From contig DALYLJ010000023.1 in the NCBI GenBank assembly GCA_031976395.1, positions 1-28,314 on the forward strand: DNA of 28,314 nt, in the 5' to 3' direction. Below are positions 8,229 to 17,050 of the stretch, piece by piece. Source of the stretch: UBA11164 sp002420085 (GTDB taxonomy: Bacteria; Pseudomonadota; Gammaproteobacteria; Xanthomonadales; Xanthomonadaceae). Under the pieces are notes generated by a model. It was not told the origin of the DNA. It did not search any database and saw only the letters and a list, made by a program, of their open reading frames with translations. The position numbers and the translations under genes are program-made. Every line of letters begins with the position of its first letter. Position 1 is the stretch's first letter.

Positions 8229-9209
8229 TCAAACCTCGACCGGTCGAGTCCGGCGCAGATGATGCTGCGCCGCCAACCAGGCCCCCAGCCAGCCCAACGC
8301 GGCCGCCAGCACGATCGCCGCCAGCAGGGTCGGCCAGACCGGCCCGCTCGGTTCGAGCACACTGCCATAGCTGGCCAGCAGCCGCGACAGCGGCTCGCGA
8401 ACGGCCGCTCCGGCCGCCGCGACCAGAACCAGTGCCAGAACCCCGGCGGCAAGACCATACCAGAGCCCGAGGTACAGAAACGGACGCCGGATGAACCCAT
8501 CGTCGGCGCCGAGTTGCTGCAACACGGCGATTTCCTCCTGCCGCGATTGAACATCGAGCCGAACGGTGTTGCCGACCACCATCAGGGCACCCGCGCTGAG
8601 CAGGATCGCGATCACCAGGGCCAGGCGCTCGCCGAACGCCAGCCAGCGGTCCAGCCGTTGCCGCCAGAGGGCATCGTGCTGGACGATCTCGACCGCGTCC
8701 AGTTTCGCCATCTCGCGGGCGATGGCATCGCCATCGGCATCGGCGGCCGGTGTCAGCACCAGCACGGTCGGCAGTGGATTGTGGTCGAGCAGATCGAGCG
8801 CAGGCGCCAGCTCGCTCATGCTGCGAAATTCGGCCAGACCCTGCTCCGGCGTGCGGACCGATACGGCGGCGACATCAGGCCGGGCGCGCAGGGTCTCGGC
8901 CAGGCGCTCGCCTGCGGTCGGATCGAACTCCGGTTTCAGGAACAGACCGATGTCGCGGGAATCGCGGGCACCGGCGGAGAATCGCTCCAGGTTCTCCAGG
9001 CCGAGCCAGAGGCCGAGCGGCAGAGCCAGGGCCAGGGCCATTACGCCAACCGTGGACAGGGTCGCCCACGGCCGGGCAGCACTCCGCCCCAGACTGGAAA
9101 CCAGACCGCGCAGATGCAGGGTCAGCCGGGCATTGAAGGCTTCGGCAAGGCGTCGGCGCGGGCGGGGCGTCGGCCCCCGGCGATCGGATTTTGCGGTCGT
9201 GCCGATCAT
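8229..9209 (-). CDS. ftsX: Cell-division ABC transporter permease FtsX
   Basis: 326-residue inner-membrane partner of FtsE. In other bacteria FtsEX sits at the division septum and switches on peptidoglycan hydrolases through a periplasmic activator. Four membrane segments are seen near residues 50-71, 195-215, 248-268 and 292-314. The large periplasmic domain lies between the first and second (about 75-190). The conserved cytoplasmic loop NTVRLDVQSRQEEIAVLQQL and the following LGADDGFIRRPFLY are typical. A basic N-terminus (RRGPTPRPRRR) precedes the first helix, as in other gammaproteobacteria. Its ATG overlaps the ftsE stop by four bases. Confidence 0.95.
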   Translation of the reverse strand: MIGTTAKSDRRGPTPRPRRRLAEAFNARLTLHLRGLVSSLGRSAARPWATLSTVGVMALALALPLGLWLGLENLERFSAGARDSRDIGLFLKPEFDPTAGERLAETLRARPDVAAVSVRTPEQGLAEFRSMSELAPALDLLDHNPLPTVLVLTPAADADGDAIAREMAKLDAVEIVQHDALWRQRLDRWLAFGERLALVIAILLSAGALMVVGNTVRLDVQSRQEEIAVLQQLGADDGFIRRPFLYLGLWYGLAAGVLALVLVAAAGAAVREPLSRLLASYGSVLEPSGPVWPTLLAAIVLAAALGWLGAWLAAQHHLRRTRPVEV

Positions 9210-9892
9210 GCCGCGAGATCCTCGGGCGCGATGTCATCGACCAGACGGCCGTGGTCGAGCACCAGGACTCGACGGCGCATGCGCTTGATCAGCATCAGAT
9301 CATGGCTGGCGACCAGGACACTGGTGCCGGCCGCCGGCAGATCGGCGAACAGACGCATGACCTCGGTGGCGAGGTTGGGATCGAGGTTGCCGGTCGGTTC
9401 GTCGGCGACCAGCAGGGCCGGTTGCGCCGCAATGGCACGGGCGATGCCGACCCGCTGCTGTTCGCCGGCACTGAGCGCGCTCGGCAGGGCCGCGCTGCGA
9501 TCGCTCAGACCGACCCGTTCCAGCAGCACCCGGACCCGGCGATCGATGTCGGCGCGCCCGGCACCGGCGATGATCAACGGCAGGGCGACATTCTCCCGAA
9601 CACTGCGATCGGTGAGCAGTCGGTGATCCTGAAACACCACCCCGACCGTCCGTCGATGCAGGGCGACCGCCGAGCCACGCACGGTGTTGAGGTTGCGACC
9701 GCGCACCAGCACCGTCCCCCGGCTCGGTCGCTCACTCAGATGGATCAGGCGCAGCAGGGTGCTCTTGCCAGCGCCGGAATGGCCGGTCACGAACAGCATC
9801 TCGCCTTCCTCGACCGAGAACCCGACATCGATCAGGGCGTCCTGGCCGCCCGGATAGCGTTTGCTGACACCCTCGAATCGAAGCAGTGTCAC
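9206..9892 (-). CDS. ftsE: Cell-division ATP-binding protein FtsE
   Basis: 228-residue ABC ATPase. Walker A GHSGAGKST is at 37-45, the Q-loop in VVFQDHRLL near 88, the signature LSAGEQQRV at 140-148, Walker B LLVADEP with catalytic Glu165, and the D-loop TGNLD follows. The signature has Ala where Gly is usual (LSAGE for LSGGE), which is common in FtsE proteins. It powers FtsX, with which it overlaps by four bases. It follows gspF after a 43-bp gap on the same strand. Confidence 0.96.
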   Translation of the reverse strand: MTLLRFEGVSKRYPGGQDALIDVGFSVEEGEMLFVTGHSGAGKSTLLRLIHLSERPSRGTVLVRGRNLNTVRGSAVALHRRTVGVVFQDHRLLTDRSVRENVALPLIIAGAGRADIDRRVRVLLERVGLSDRSAALPSALSAGEQQRVGIARAIAAQPALLVADEPTGNLDPNLATEVMRLFADLPAAGTSVLVASHDLMLIKRMRRRVLVLDHGRLVDDIAPEDLAA

Positions 9893-9935
9893 GGGGTGGA
9901 TCCTGTCGGTGGCTGGGGGGCAGGCGGCATGGCGG

Positions 9936-11126
9936 TCAACGGATCAACTGGTTCATTTGGAAGATCGGCAGCAGGATCGCCAGCACGATGAACAGCACCA
10001 GACCGCCGACCACTAGTATGACCGCCGGACCGAGGGTACTGCCGACGACTTCGATCACGGTTCGCAATTCGCGTTCGAGTTGGTCGGCGGCTTCGTCGAG
10101 CATGGCATCCAGCCGACCGGCACGCTCACCGCTGGCGATCAGGCGCAAGGCCACGGCCGGAAAACGCTCGGTCCGGGCCAATGCCCGCGACAGCGGCATC
10201 CCCTCGCGCACCCGTGCGGTCGCCTGGTCGATCTGCTCGGCAAGCACCTGGTTGGCCACGGTCGAACGGGCCAGCCGGAGGGCATCCAGCAAGGGCACGG
10301 CGCTGCCGCCGAGCAAGGCCAGGGTGCGCGCGAATCGCGCCGCATCAGCCTTGACGATCAGCACACCCAGCACCGGCATGGCCAACAACCCACGATGCCA
10401 ACGGCGGCGGTGGCCGGGATTGCCACGCGCCACCACACCGAGCAAGGCGACCGGCACCAGCAGCAGGGGCAGCCACGGCCCGATCGTGGTGAGCATGTCG
10501 GTCAAGGCCAGCAGGGCGCGGGTCGGCAGGGGCAGGTGCTGACCGCTGCGGGTAAACACCTCGGCCACCTGCGGCACCACATAGGCGACCAGTCCCGCCA
10601 CCACCAGCACCGCGACCACGGTCAGCAGGGTGGGATAGGTCAACGCGGCGATGAATTGCCGGCGCTGGGCATCGCGTGACTCCAGATGATCGGCCAGTCG
10701 CGCCAGCACCACATCCAGTCGGCCACTCTGTTCACCGGCCGCCACCGTGGCTCGGAACAGCGCATCGAACGCGCCCGGAAACTCGGCCAGTGCCGCTGCC
10801 AGAGTGGCGCCCTCCATCACCCGCGCGCGCAGCGACAGGGTGATCGCCTGGGTCCGCCCCTCGGCGCCCTCGGCCAGCGCCGCCAGCGCTTCTTCCAGGG
10901 GCAGACCGGCCTTGACCAGGGTTGCCAGTTGCCGGGTGAACACCACCCGTCCGGTGCTGGTCAGCCGACCGCGCTCGCCATCGGCTCCCACCAACTCGGC
11001 CACGGCGATCGGCGCCAGGCCGCGCTCGCGCAGCAGGCCGCGTGCGGCCCGGGCGGTATCGGCCTGGATCACGCCCTGCTGGGAGCGTCCGTCGGCGCTG
11101 AGCGCTTCGTATTTGAATGCCGGCAT
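9936..11126 (-). CDS. gspF: Type II secretion / type IV pilus inner-membrane platform protein, GspF-like
   Basis: 396-residue polytopic protein with two repeated T2SSF domains, about 64-187 (RQLATLVKAGLPLEEALAAL) and 267-388 (RTLALLGGSAVPLLDAL). The repeats share the internal VAAGEQSGRLD / IASGERAGRLD motif. Membrane segments are near 165-186, 217-233 and 365-388. In the type II secretion machine this protein lies in the inner membrane and contacts the GspE ATPase. The N-terminal FKYEALSADGR and the overall length fit GspF better than PilC, but the split is hard to make by eye. No gspE, gspG or other secretion gene is adjacent: ftsE follows and a lipoprotein gene is divergent. It therefore looks like a relocated or orphan copy. 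Confidence 0.88.
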   Translation of the reverse strand: MPAFKYEALSADGRSQQGVIQADTARAARGLLRERGLAPIAVAELVGADGERGRLTSTGRVVFTRQLATLVKAGLPLEEALAALAEGAEGRTQAITLSLRARVMEGATLAAALAEFPGAFDALFRATVAAGEQSGRLDVVLARLADHLESRDAQRRQFIAALTYPTLLTVVAVLVVAGLVAYVVPQVAEVFTRSGQHLPLPTRALLALTDMLTTIGPWLPLLLVPVALLGVVARGNPGHRRRWHRGLLAMPVLGVLIVKADAARFARTLALLGGSAVPLLDALRLARSTVANQVLAEQIDQATARVREGMPLSRALARTERFPAVALRLIASGERAGRLDAMLDEAADQLERELRTVIEVVGSTLGPAVILVVGGLVLFIVLAILLPIFQMNQLIR

Positions 11127-11312
11127 GGACGAAGTCTAGCAGTCTGCGGCACGCCTCCCAGGGGGCGTGGTGGGTGTCGCGCGCTCGAATCATGACGACC
11201 GTCGGTCGGCGCTTCGGCAACCATGCTGCGGTGCGCATGGCGGTGGCTTCGACGATGCGCTAGGCTGCGGAACATCCGCTCGGAACCACGATGGAGGGAT
11301 CGGGAACCGACC

Positions 11313-11618
11313 ATGCGTACCTGCATTCTGTTCATTCTGATCGGCACACTGATTGGCTGTGCCGGCAACGATGGCAAGATCGTGACCGCCTGCGAGAACG
11401 CGGTCGCGGAACGACTCGGCGACAAGCCATTCCGACTCGATCCGCACCTGTTGCGCTCGACCCTGCAAACCGATGCCGCAGGTGTCAGTTCGCTGCGTGG
11501 GCCGGTGGTTCTCGATCCCGGACTGTCGAGTGAGAAGACCCAGACCGTCGAATGCTCGGCCCGCTTCGAGCCGGGTCAGTCCGAACCGGTGGTGATCTCG
11601 CTCAATTTCATCTGGTAG
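11313..11618 (+). CDS. Small putative lipoprotein
   Basis: 101-residue protein with a short lipoprotein signal peptide: MRTCILFILIGT followed by the lipobox LIGC, with Cys16 the lipidation site. The mature part (about 86 residues) starts AGNDGKIVTACENAVAERLG and contains two more cysteines (TACENA and VECSA) that could form a disulfide. The C-terminal EPVVISLNFIW suggests a beta-strand ending. It belongs to no family I recognise. I chose ATG 11313 because it gives the signal peptide; a GGAGG lies upstream at 11293, rather far. It is divergent from gspF and overlaps the convergent SGNH hydrolase gene by 11 bp. Confidence 0.75.
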   Translation: MRTCILFILIGTLIGCAGNDGKIVTACENAVAERLGDKPFRLDPHLLRSTLQTDAAGVSSLRGPVVLDPGLSSEKTQTVECSARFEPGQSEPVVISLNFIW

Positions 11619-12255
11619 CGAGCGCTCGAAGCGCCAGCGGCAACAGTCGTTCGGCCCACAGCGCATACATTCTCGCCGATGGATGCAGATCATCGGCTAC
11701 CCGCATGCTCGGATCGTCGGCATGCCGGCGACCGAGATCGGTGATGTCCAGCCAGGCGTAGCCCTGGGCGGTGGCCTCGGCCTGCGCGTGAGCGTTGAAG
11801 CCATCGATCTCAAGCGCGATCCGGCCAGGGTCACGGCCCTGGGACTGGATCTGTGCAGACTGGGCGAACGGCGTCCTGCCCCAGTCCGGAATCGACAGCA
11901 CCACCACCCGCTCGGCGTGCCCACCGACCAGAGCATCGATCCGTTGGTGCAGGGCGCGCAGCGTGCGGCCGTACTCGACGACACTGCGGCCGCGATACTG
12001 ATCGTTGACCCCGATCAACAAGCACAGCCAGTCGAACGGTCCGACCAGGTCGGCCTGCGACATCGCAGCCAGCAGTTCGTCACTGGTCCAACCCGTGGTC
12101 GCCAGCACCTCCGGTGCGGCCGCCACGACCCCGGCATCGGCAAGCAACATCGACAACTGACTCGGCCAACGCTCCGACTCGGCCACACCCTCGCCGATCG
12201 TATAGCTGTCGCCGAGCGCCAGCCAGCGCTTCGGCGCAGCCGGCTCAGGCGACAC
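11608..12255 (-). CDS. SGNH/GDSL-family hydrolase
   Basis: About 215-residue esterase/lipase-like enzyme of the SGNH fold. Block I LALGDSYTIGEG carries nucleophile Ser17, block III LLIGVNDQYRG the oxyanion Asn84, and block V ADDLHPS the Asp188/His191 pair. No signal peptide is visible, so it is probably cytoplasmic. The start is a GTG at 12255 with GGAGG seven bases upstream, inside the last codons of alaA (11-base overlap). An earlier ATG in the same frame would be buried in alaA and gives non-family residues. It is likely co-transcribed with alaA. The substrate is unknown; a small acyl ester or acylated carbohydrate is typical of the family. Confidence 0.9.
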   Translation of the reverse strand: MSPEPAAPKRWLALGDSYTIGEGVAESERWPSQLSMLLADAGVVAAAPEVLATTGWTSDELLAAMSQADLVGPFDWLCLLIGVNDQYRGRSVVEYGRTLRALHQRIDALVGGHAERVVVLSIPDWGRTPFAQSAQIQSQGRDPGRIALEIDGFNAHAQAEATAQGYAWLDITDLGRRHADDPSMRVADDLHPSARMYALWAERLLPLALRALATR

Positions 12256-13492
12256 TGCGCGCCTCCGCACACGATCCGGCCCAGCGCTGCAATGCCCGCT
12301 CGATCCGGTCGAACACGATCGCCATGGTGGCCGCATCCGGCAACAGGGTGATCCGGAAATGATTGCGCTCGCTCAGATTGAAACTCGAACCCGGCACGAT
12401 CAGCAGATTCTCGCGTTCGAGCAGGTCGAGCGCGAAATGATGGTCATCGAACGCCGGCACGCGATCGCCCCGCACCGACGGGAAGGCATACAGGGCCGCG
12501 TCCGGCGCGACCAGGTCGAGAAACGCGCTGTCCCGGCAGCGTTCGATCACCACCCGACGGGTTTCATGCAGCCGTCCGCCGGGTCGGCACAACGGCGTGA
12601 TCGTGTCCGGCCCGGCCAACGCCGCAGTCACCGCCGTCTGACCCGGCACATTGGCGCACAGGCGCAGGGCGCCGAGCAGGTCGAGCGCATGGTGGTATTC
12701 GCCGATCCGCACCGGTGCGCCGGTCAGCACCGCCCATCCCACCCGCCAGCCGCAGGCCCGGTGGACCTTGCTCAGGCCGCCGAAACTCAGGCAGGGCACC
12801 TCGCCGGCCAGGGGCGCCAGCGGCTGAAAATCGGCATCGTCGTAAAGGATGCCGTCGTAGATCTCATCGCTCAGCAGCAACAGCCGGTGTCGGGCGGCAA
12901 TCGCCACCAGGCGCTCCAGCAGATCGCGCGGATAGCTTGCCCCGGTCGGATTGTTGGGATTGATGACCACCAGGGCGCGCGTGCGTGGCCCGATCGCTGC
13001 CTCGATCGCATCCGGGTCCGGCAGGAAGCCGGAATCGGCCGGACACCGGTAATAGACCGGCTGACCGTCATTGAGGATGGTCGCCGCGCTCCACAACGGA
13101 TAATCGGGGCTCGGCAGCAGCACCTCGTCACCAGGATTGAGCAGGGCACGCAGGGCCAGGCCGATCAACTCGCTGACGCCGTTGCCCACGAACACCCGTT
13201 CCGGCCCGACCCCGGCAACCCCACGACTGCGATGCAGGGCAGCGATCGCCTCGCGCGCCTCCGGCAAGCCCTGCTGGTGGCAGTAGGCATCGGTTTCGTC
13301 GATCCGCTCGGCGATCGCCCGGCCAATGTGATCCGGTGCCCGGAACCCGAACGCGCCCGGATTGCCGATATTGAGCTTGATCAGCTCACGACCCTCGGCC
13401 TCCAGCTCACGCGCACGGCGGGCCAGCTCGCCGCGAATCTCGTAACGGACCTGATGCAGTCGCTGGCAGATGGCGACGGGGGAATGATTCAT
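12245..13492 (-). CDS. alaA: Alanine aminotransferase (AlaA-like), PLP class I
   Basis: 415-residue PLP-dependent transaminase. It closely follows E. coli AlaA (glutamate-pyruvate aminotransferase) along its length: YEIRGELARRARELEAEG, LKLNIGNPGAFGF-like LNIGNP, GNGVSELI, SPDYPLW, INPNNPTGA, LSDEIYDGILYDDA, MRLCANVP-like LRLCANVPGQ. PLP-binding Lys242 is in GGLSKVHRACGWR, with Asp209, Tyr212 and Asn181 in expected places and Arg in the C-terminal HFRIT. It makes alanine from pyruvate. I chose ATG 13492 because its distance to YEIRG matches E. coli; ATG 13501 is equally possible, and neither has a good ribosome-binding site. Confidence 0.92.
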   Translation of the reverse strand: MNHSPVAICQRLHQVRYEIRGELARRARELEAEGRELIKLNIGNPGAFGFRAPDHIGRAIAERIDETDAYCHQQGLPEAREAIAALHRSRGVAGVGPERVFVGNGVSELIGLALRALLNPGDEVLLPSPDYPLWSAATILNDGQPVYYRCPADSGFLPDPDAIEAAIGPRTRALVVINPNNPTGASYPRDLLERLVAIAARHRLLLLSDEIYDGILYDDADFQPLAPLAGEVPCLSFGGLSKVHRACGWRVGWAVLTGAPVRIGEYHHALDLLGALRLCANVPGQTAVTAALAGPDTITPLCRPGGRLHETRRVVIERCRDSAFLDLVAPDAALYAFPSVRGDRVPAFDDHHFALDLLERENLLIVPGSSFNLSERNHFRITLLPDAATMAIVFDRIERALQRWAGSCAEARSVA

Positions 13493-13723
13493 GGCGGTCA
13501 TCGGAAGAAAAATGTTGCAGCGCACAGCGTACCCGATCATCGTCCGCTGCGGCGACTCCAGACAGCCGCCGCTGCCGCCCGTACACACCGTCATGGACTT
13601 GCCGTCATCGAGGATCGGCATGGCCCCGACGCCATCCCGGCACAGCCGGCGCTACACTGCTGCGGTGACCTGTCCCGTTCCACATCGCCAACACCGCGCC
13701 GGCCACGGCGATCGACCGCGACC

Positions 13724-14812
13724 ATGATCGCATCCGAGATCGCCCCCGACGCCCTCGTCGACCTGCGCATGATCGGCTGGCCGGACGACGCCGAGGCACA
13801 CCGGCTCCTGGCTGGGCGTGGCCCGATCGCCCGGGTGATCGGCCAGCACCGCGATGCCTACGACCTGGCACGCGGCCCGGACGCCCAGGTTCGCCTGCCG
13901 GCACCGGCAGCCTGGGCGCGACCCCGGTTCGATCCGGAAGCCCGTGCCTGTGTCGGCGACTGGGTCGAACTGAGCCCGAATGGCGACGAGGTCATCGCTG
14001 TGCTGCCCCGACGCAGCCTGCTCAAGCGTGCGGCGGCCGGCGAGCATTACCGCAGTCAACCGATCGCTGCCAACATCGATACCGTGCTGATCGTCTGTGG
14101 CCTCGACGGCGACTTCAATCCCCGCCGGATCGAGCGCTATCTGGCCGTGATCAGCGGCAGCGGCGCCGAACCGGTGATCGTGCTGACCAAGCGCGACCAG
14201 TGCCCCGACCTGGAGGCCGCACTGGCGGCCCTGTCCGACATCGCCGCTGCCGGCATCGCGATCCGGGCCGTCAATGGTCGCGATCGGGCCAGCCTGGACG
14301 CCCTGCTGCCCTGGCTTGGACCGGGCCGCACCGTGGTTCTGGTCGGCTCCTCGGGTGCCGGCAAATCGACCCTGAGCAACAGCCTGCTCGGCAGCGAACG
14401 CATGAAGACCGGCACGGTTCGAACCACCGACAGCCGGGGCCGGCACACCACTACCGCGCGTGTCCTGATTCCGCTGCCTCAAGGTGCCTGCCTGATCGAC
14501 ACGCCCGGCATGCGCGAACTCAAGCTCACCGGTGAGGAACGCATCGACGATGGCTTCGAGGACATCGCCGCCCTGACCGAACACTGCCGTTTCCGCGATT
14601 GCCGGCACCAGCGCGAACCGGGCTGTGCCCTGCGTGATGCCGAGCGCGAGGGCCGGCTCGACCGCGATCGCCTGGCCAACTACTTCAAGCTGCATGCCGA
14701 GGCGGCCGAGGCCGGTGATCGCCTCGCCCAGCGGCTGGCCAGCAAGGCCCACGCCCGCGTCCTCACCAAGGCACTCAACAAGCGCGTGAAGGAAAAGCAT
14801 GGCGCCGACTGA
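13724..14812 (+). CDS. rsgA: Ribosome small-subunit GTPase RsgA
   Basis: 362-residue circularly permuted GTPase that helps late 30S subunit maturation. An OB-fold covers about 35-100 (VGDWVEL). The permuted G domain follows, with G4 LTKRD at 154-158, then G1 GSSGAGKST at 208-216, switch motif TTDSRGRHTTT near 234-244 and G3 DTPG at 259-262. A C-terminal zinc knuckle uses Cys288, Cys293, His295 and Cys301 (CRFRDCRHQREPGC). The basic tail after it fits RNA contact. The frame stays open far upstream across the antisense of alaA, but homology begins only after ATG 13724. Its last 14 bases overlap the next gene. Confidence 0.95.
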   Translation: MIASEIAPDALVDLRMIGWPDDAEAHRLLAGRGPIARVIGQHRDAYDLARGPDAQVRLPAPAAWARPRFDPEARACVGDWVELSPNGDEVIAVLPRRSLLKRAAAGEHYRSQPIAANIDTVLIVCGLDGDFNPRRIERYLAVISGSGAEPVIVLTKRDQCPDLEAALAALSDIAAAGIAIRAVNGRDRASLDALLPWLGPGRTVVLVGSSGAGKSTLSNSLLGSERMKTGTVRTTDSRGRHTTTARVLIPLPQGACLIDTPGMRELKLTGEERIDDGFEDIAALTEHCRFRDCRHQREPGCALRDAEREGRLDRDRLANYFKLHAEAAEAGDRLAQRLASKAHARVLTKALNKRVKEKHGAD

Positions 14813-16058
14813 GCCGCAGTCCGCTCCGCAGCTCGATCGTGAGACTCTGCGCCATTGCCAGCTCGACGCCCGTCTGGTGGCTGCCGTCGGTTCGATCCGG
14901 CTGTTGCCGGCAGTGGCCTGGCCGGCTTCGCTGCGCGATACCTTCCTGGCCGACTGGCAGGCCGGCCGTGCCCGTCTGCCCCGCTACGACTATCCCCGAC
15001 CCGATCTCGGGCCGGCCCGAATCGCCTTGGCCGAGATTGCGGGTGAAGTCGATCGCCAGCATCCGGTCGGCCGGTATTTGCTGCGCCGCATCGAAAGCTG
15101 GTCGCTGGCGGCGGAACTGATCGAACATGCCGGCCACGCCGAGGCCGGCGCACGCTCGATCGCCCTGTTCGGACGTCCAGGCGACCCCTTGCCCGGCGGC
15201 GCGGTCGGCAATCTCGATGCCGCCCGTCATTTCCTCGGCATCGCCGACGAGCTCGATCGCGACCTGCTGCCGGCCGACGCCGACTACTGCATTCCACCTG
15301 AACTCCTGCGCGCCGATCTGCAAGCCGAGCTGGAACGCTTCTTCGTCCGCCATCCGGTCACTGTGGTCATCGACCCCGACCTGACCGCCAAGGCTGCCGC
15401 TGGCGCCGCTCGCATCCGTCTGCGCGGCGGCACCTGCTTCAGCGCCTACGACCGCAATCAGTTGCTCCAGCACGAAGCCTACGTCCACACCTTGACGGCC
15501 CTCAACGGCCGCGAACAGCCTTACCTGAAATCACTCGGACGGACCGCACCGCACACCCTGGCCACCCAGGAAGGACTGGCGGTGTTCGCCGAACTGATTT
15601 CCGGGGTGATGGATATCGAGCGCATGAAGCGGATCAGCCTGCGCACCCTCGCCATCGACATGGCGCTTTCGGGCGCCGACTTCATCGAGGTGTTTCGCTG
15701 GTTCCTGGACGCCGGCCAGACCGCCCACGACAGCTTTGCCTCCAGCCAGCGGGTGTTTCGTGGCGTACCGCTCGATGGCGGATCGGCATTCACCAAGGAC
15801 GGCGTCTACCTGCACGGCCTGATCGAGATGCACACCTTCTTCCGACACTCGTTGGCGCAACGGCGTCTCGATCGCGCCCGCACCCTGTTCGTCGGCAAAC
15901 TGGGACTGGACGAGGTCGATATCCTGACCACCCTGATTTCCGAGGGCGTGGTCGCCCCGCCCGAGTACCTGCCGCCGTGGATGCAGCGGGTCAACGGCCT
16001 GGCCGGAACCCTGGCATTCTCGCTGTTCGCCAACCGCATCCGAATCGATCGGCTATGA
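14799..16058 (+). CDS. DUF1704 / QEGLA-motif protein, putative zinc metallopeptidase
   Basis: 419-residue protein of the family often annotated as flavohemoglobin expression-modulating QEGLA-motif protein. It shows the unusual metal motif HExxxH (His225, Glu226, His230 in QHEAYVH) and the name-giving TQEGLAVFAE, with Glu258 a likely third metal ligand. The same domain occurs in the mammalian tubulin carboxypeptidase MATCAP, so a peptidase or carboxypeptidase role is plausible. The bacterial substrate is unknown. No signal peptide is seen. It starts within rsgA (14-base overlap), so the two are translationally coupled, and it converges on the class II aldolase gene. Confidence 0.9.
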   Translation: MAPTEPQSAPQLDRETLRHCQLDARLVAAVGSIRLLPAVAWPASLRDTFLADWQAGRARLPRYDYPRPDLGPARIALAEIAGEVDRQHPVGRYLLRRIESWSLAAELIEHAGHAEAGARSIALFGRPGDPLPGGAVGNLDAARHFLGIADELDRDLLPADADYCIPPELLRADLQAELERFFVRHPVTVVIDPDLTAKAAAGAARIRLRGGTCFSAYDRNQLLQHEAYVHTLTALNGREQPYLKSLGRTAPHTLATQEGLAVFAELISGVMDIERMKRISLRTLAIDMALSGADFIEVFRWFLDAGQTAHDSFASSQRVFRGVPLDGGSAFTKDGVYLHGLIEMHTFFRHSLAQRRLDRARTLFVGKLGLDEVDILTTLISEGVVAPPEYLPPWMQRVNGLAGTLAFSLFANRIRIDRL

Positions 16059-16072
16059 ACGGCCCGATCAAG

Positions 16073-16121
16073 TCCGTGGCTTGGTCCGTGGCTCGGCCCG
16101 TGGCTGGCGAGGCCGGTGGCT
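16073..16121. repeat. Degenerate 12-bp tandem repeat in a convergent gap
   Basis: Four copies of a (T/C)CCGTGGCT-like core start at 16073, 16085, 16097 and 16113 in the 92-bp space between two convergent genes. The first two cores are identical and the last has an extra spacing of 4 bp. It may be a slippage product or contribute to termination. No clear hairpin plus T-run is seen. Confidence 0.55.
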
Positions 16122-16150
16122 GACGCCCCCAGCCAACGCAGCCGGACCGT

Positions 16151-16942
16151 TCACAGCATGCAGTCGGGTTGCTCGCGCAGGATCTTGCGCGCCCGGTAGT
16201 GGAAGCCGGCCCGAACCCGCTCGTCACGCAGCAGCCAATCGTGGGCCTCGCGCGCCAGTTCCGGCCGGATCGGCAGGATCGTCCCGCTCGCCTCGGCCAG
16301 CAATTGCAGACGGGCGGCATGTTCACACGCCAGGGCGATCACACAGGCTTCTTCCACCGAGCCGGCCGCCACCAGCAGACCGTGGTGAGCCAGCAGCACG
16401 GCGCGGCGATCGGCCAATGCCTGGGTGATGATCTCACCCTCGCTGTTGCCCACCGGCACCCCTGGCCAGTGGTCGAGGAACGCCACGTCCTCGTACAGCA
16501 AGCAAGTGTCCATGTGGCTGATCGCCAACGGCCGCCCGAGCATCGACAGAGCACAGACATGCGCCGGATGGGTGTGGACGATGCAGCGCACATCCGGGCG
16601 GGCGCGGTAGATCCACATGTGGAAACGGTTGGCCGGATTGGCCATGCCAGCACCCTGTTGGACTTCGAGATCGGCATCGACCGTCACCAGATTGCCGACC
16701 GAGATCTCATCGAAGCCCAGACCCCATTGCTGGGTGATGAAGTGGCCATCCTGCTCGGCACGCGCAGTGATCTGCCCGGCCAGACCGGAATCGTGGCCCT
16801 GGCTGTGCAGGATGCGACAGGTCAAGGCCAGCTTCTCGGCCGTGGACCAGGCCGGCAGCGCGTCCAGGTGCTCGCTCATCCTGCGCTTCGCCCGCTCCAT
16901 CAGCTCGGCCTTGCTCATCGACAGGGTGCTTGGTTCCGCCAT
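16151..16942 (-). CDS. Class II aldolase/adducin-fold enzyme, non-canonical
   Basis: 263-residue protein of the class II aldolase/adducin family. Probable metal ligands are His124 and His126 in VHTHPAH and His186 or His187 in LAHHGLL. Aligned on the RFH motif with fuculose-1-phosphate aldolase as I remember it, the catalytic Glu73 position is Ala104 (ANPANRFHMW). An ordinary retro-aldol reaction is therefore doubtful; related folds act as decarboxylases or as non-heme iron oxygenases (NovR/CloR type). I chose ATG 16942 with GGAAGC before it over a GTG further out. It is the last gene of the six-gene group, 108 bp after the cupin. The substrate is not known. Confidence 0.85.
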   Translation of the reverse strand: MAEPSTLSMSKAELMERAKRRMSEHLDALPAWSTAEKLALTCRILHSQGHDSGLAGQITARAEQDGHFITQQWGLGFDEISVGNLVTVDADLEVQQGAGMANPANRFHMWIYRARPDVRCIVHTHPAHVCALSMLGRPLAISHMDTCLLYEDVAFLDHWPGVPVGNSEGEIITQALADRRAVLLAHHGLLVAAGSVEEACVIALACEHAARLQLLAEASGTILPIRPELAREAHDWLLRDERVRAGFHYRARKILREQPDCML

Positions 16943-17050
16943 GTCTGCTTCCAACGTCGTTGCCTTCACACGGCCAGTGTGCCGGCCTTCGCACCGCAGG
17001 TCGATCGGACCGGCCCAGGCCGGCCCGACCGTGCTTTCTGGTCTGCCGCC

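Noticed and set aside
12359..13723. Upstream extension of the rsgA frame
   Set aside because: It is the antisense of alaA. RsgA homology starts only after ATG 13724.
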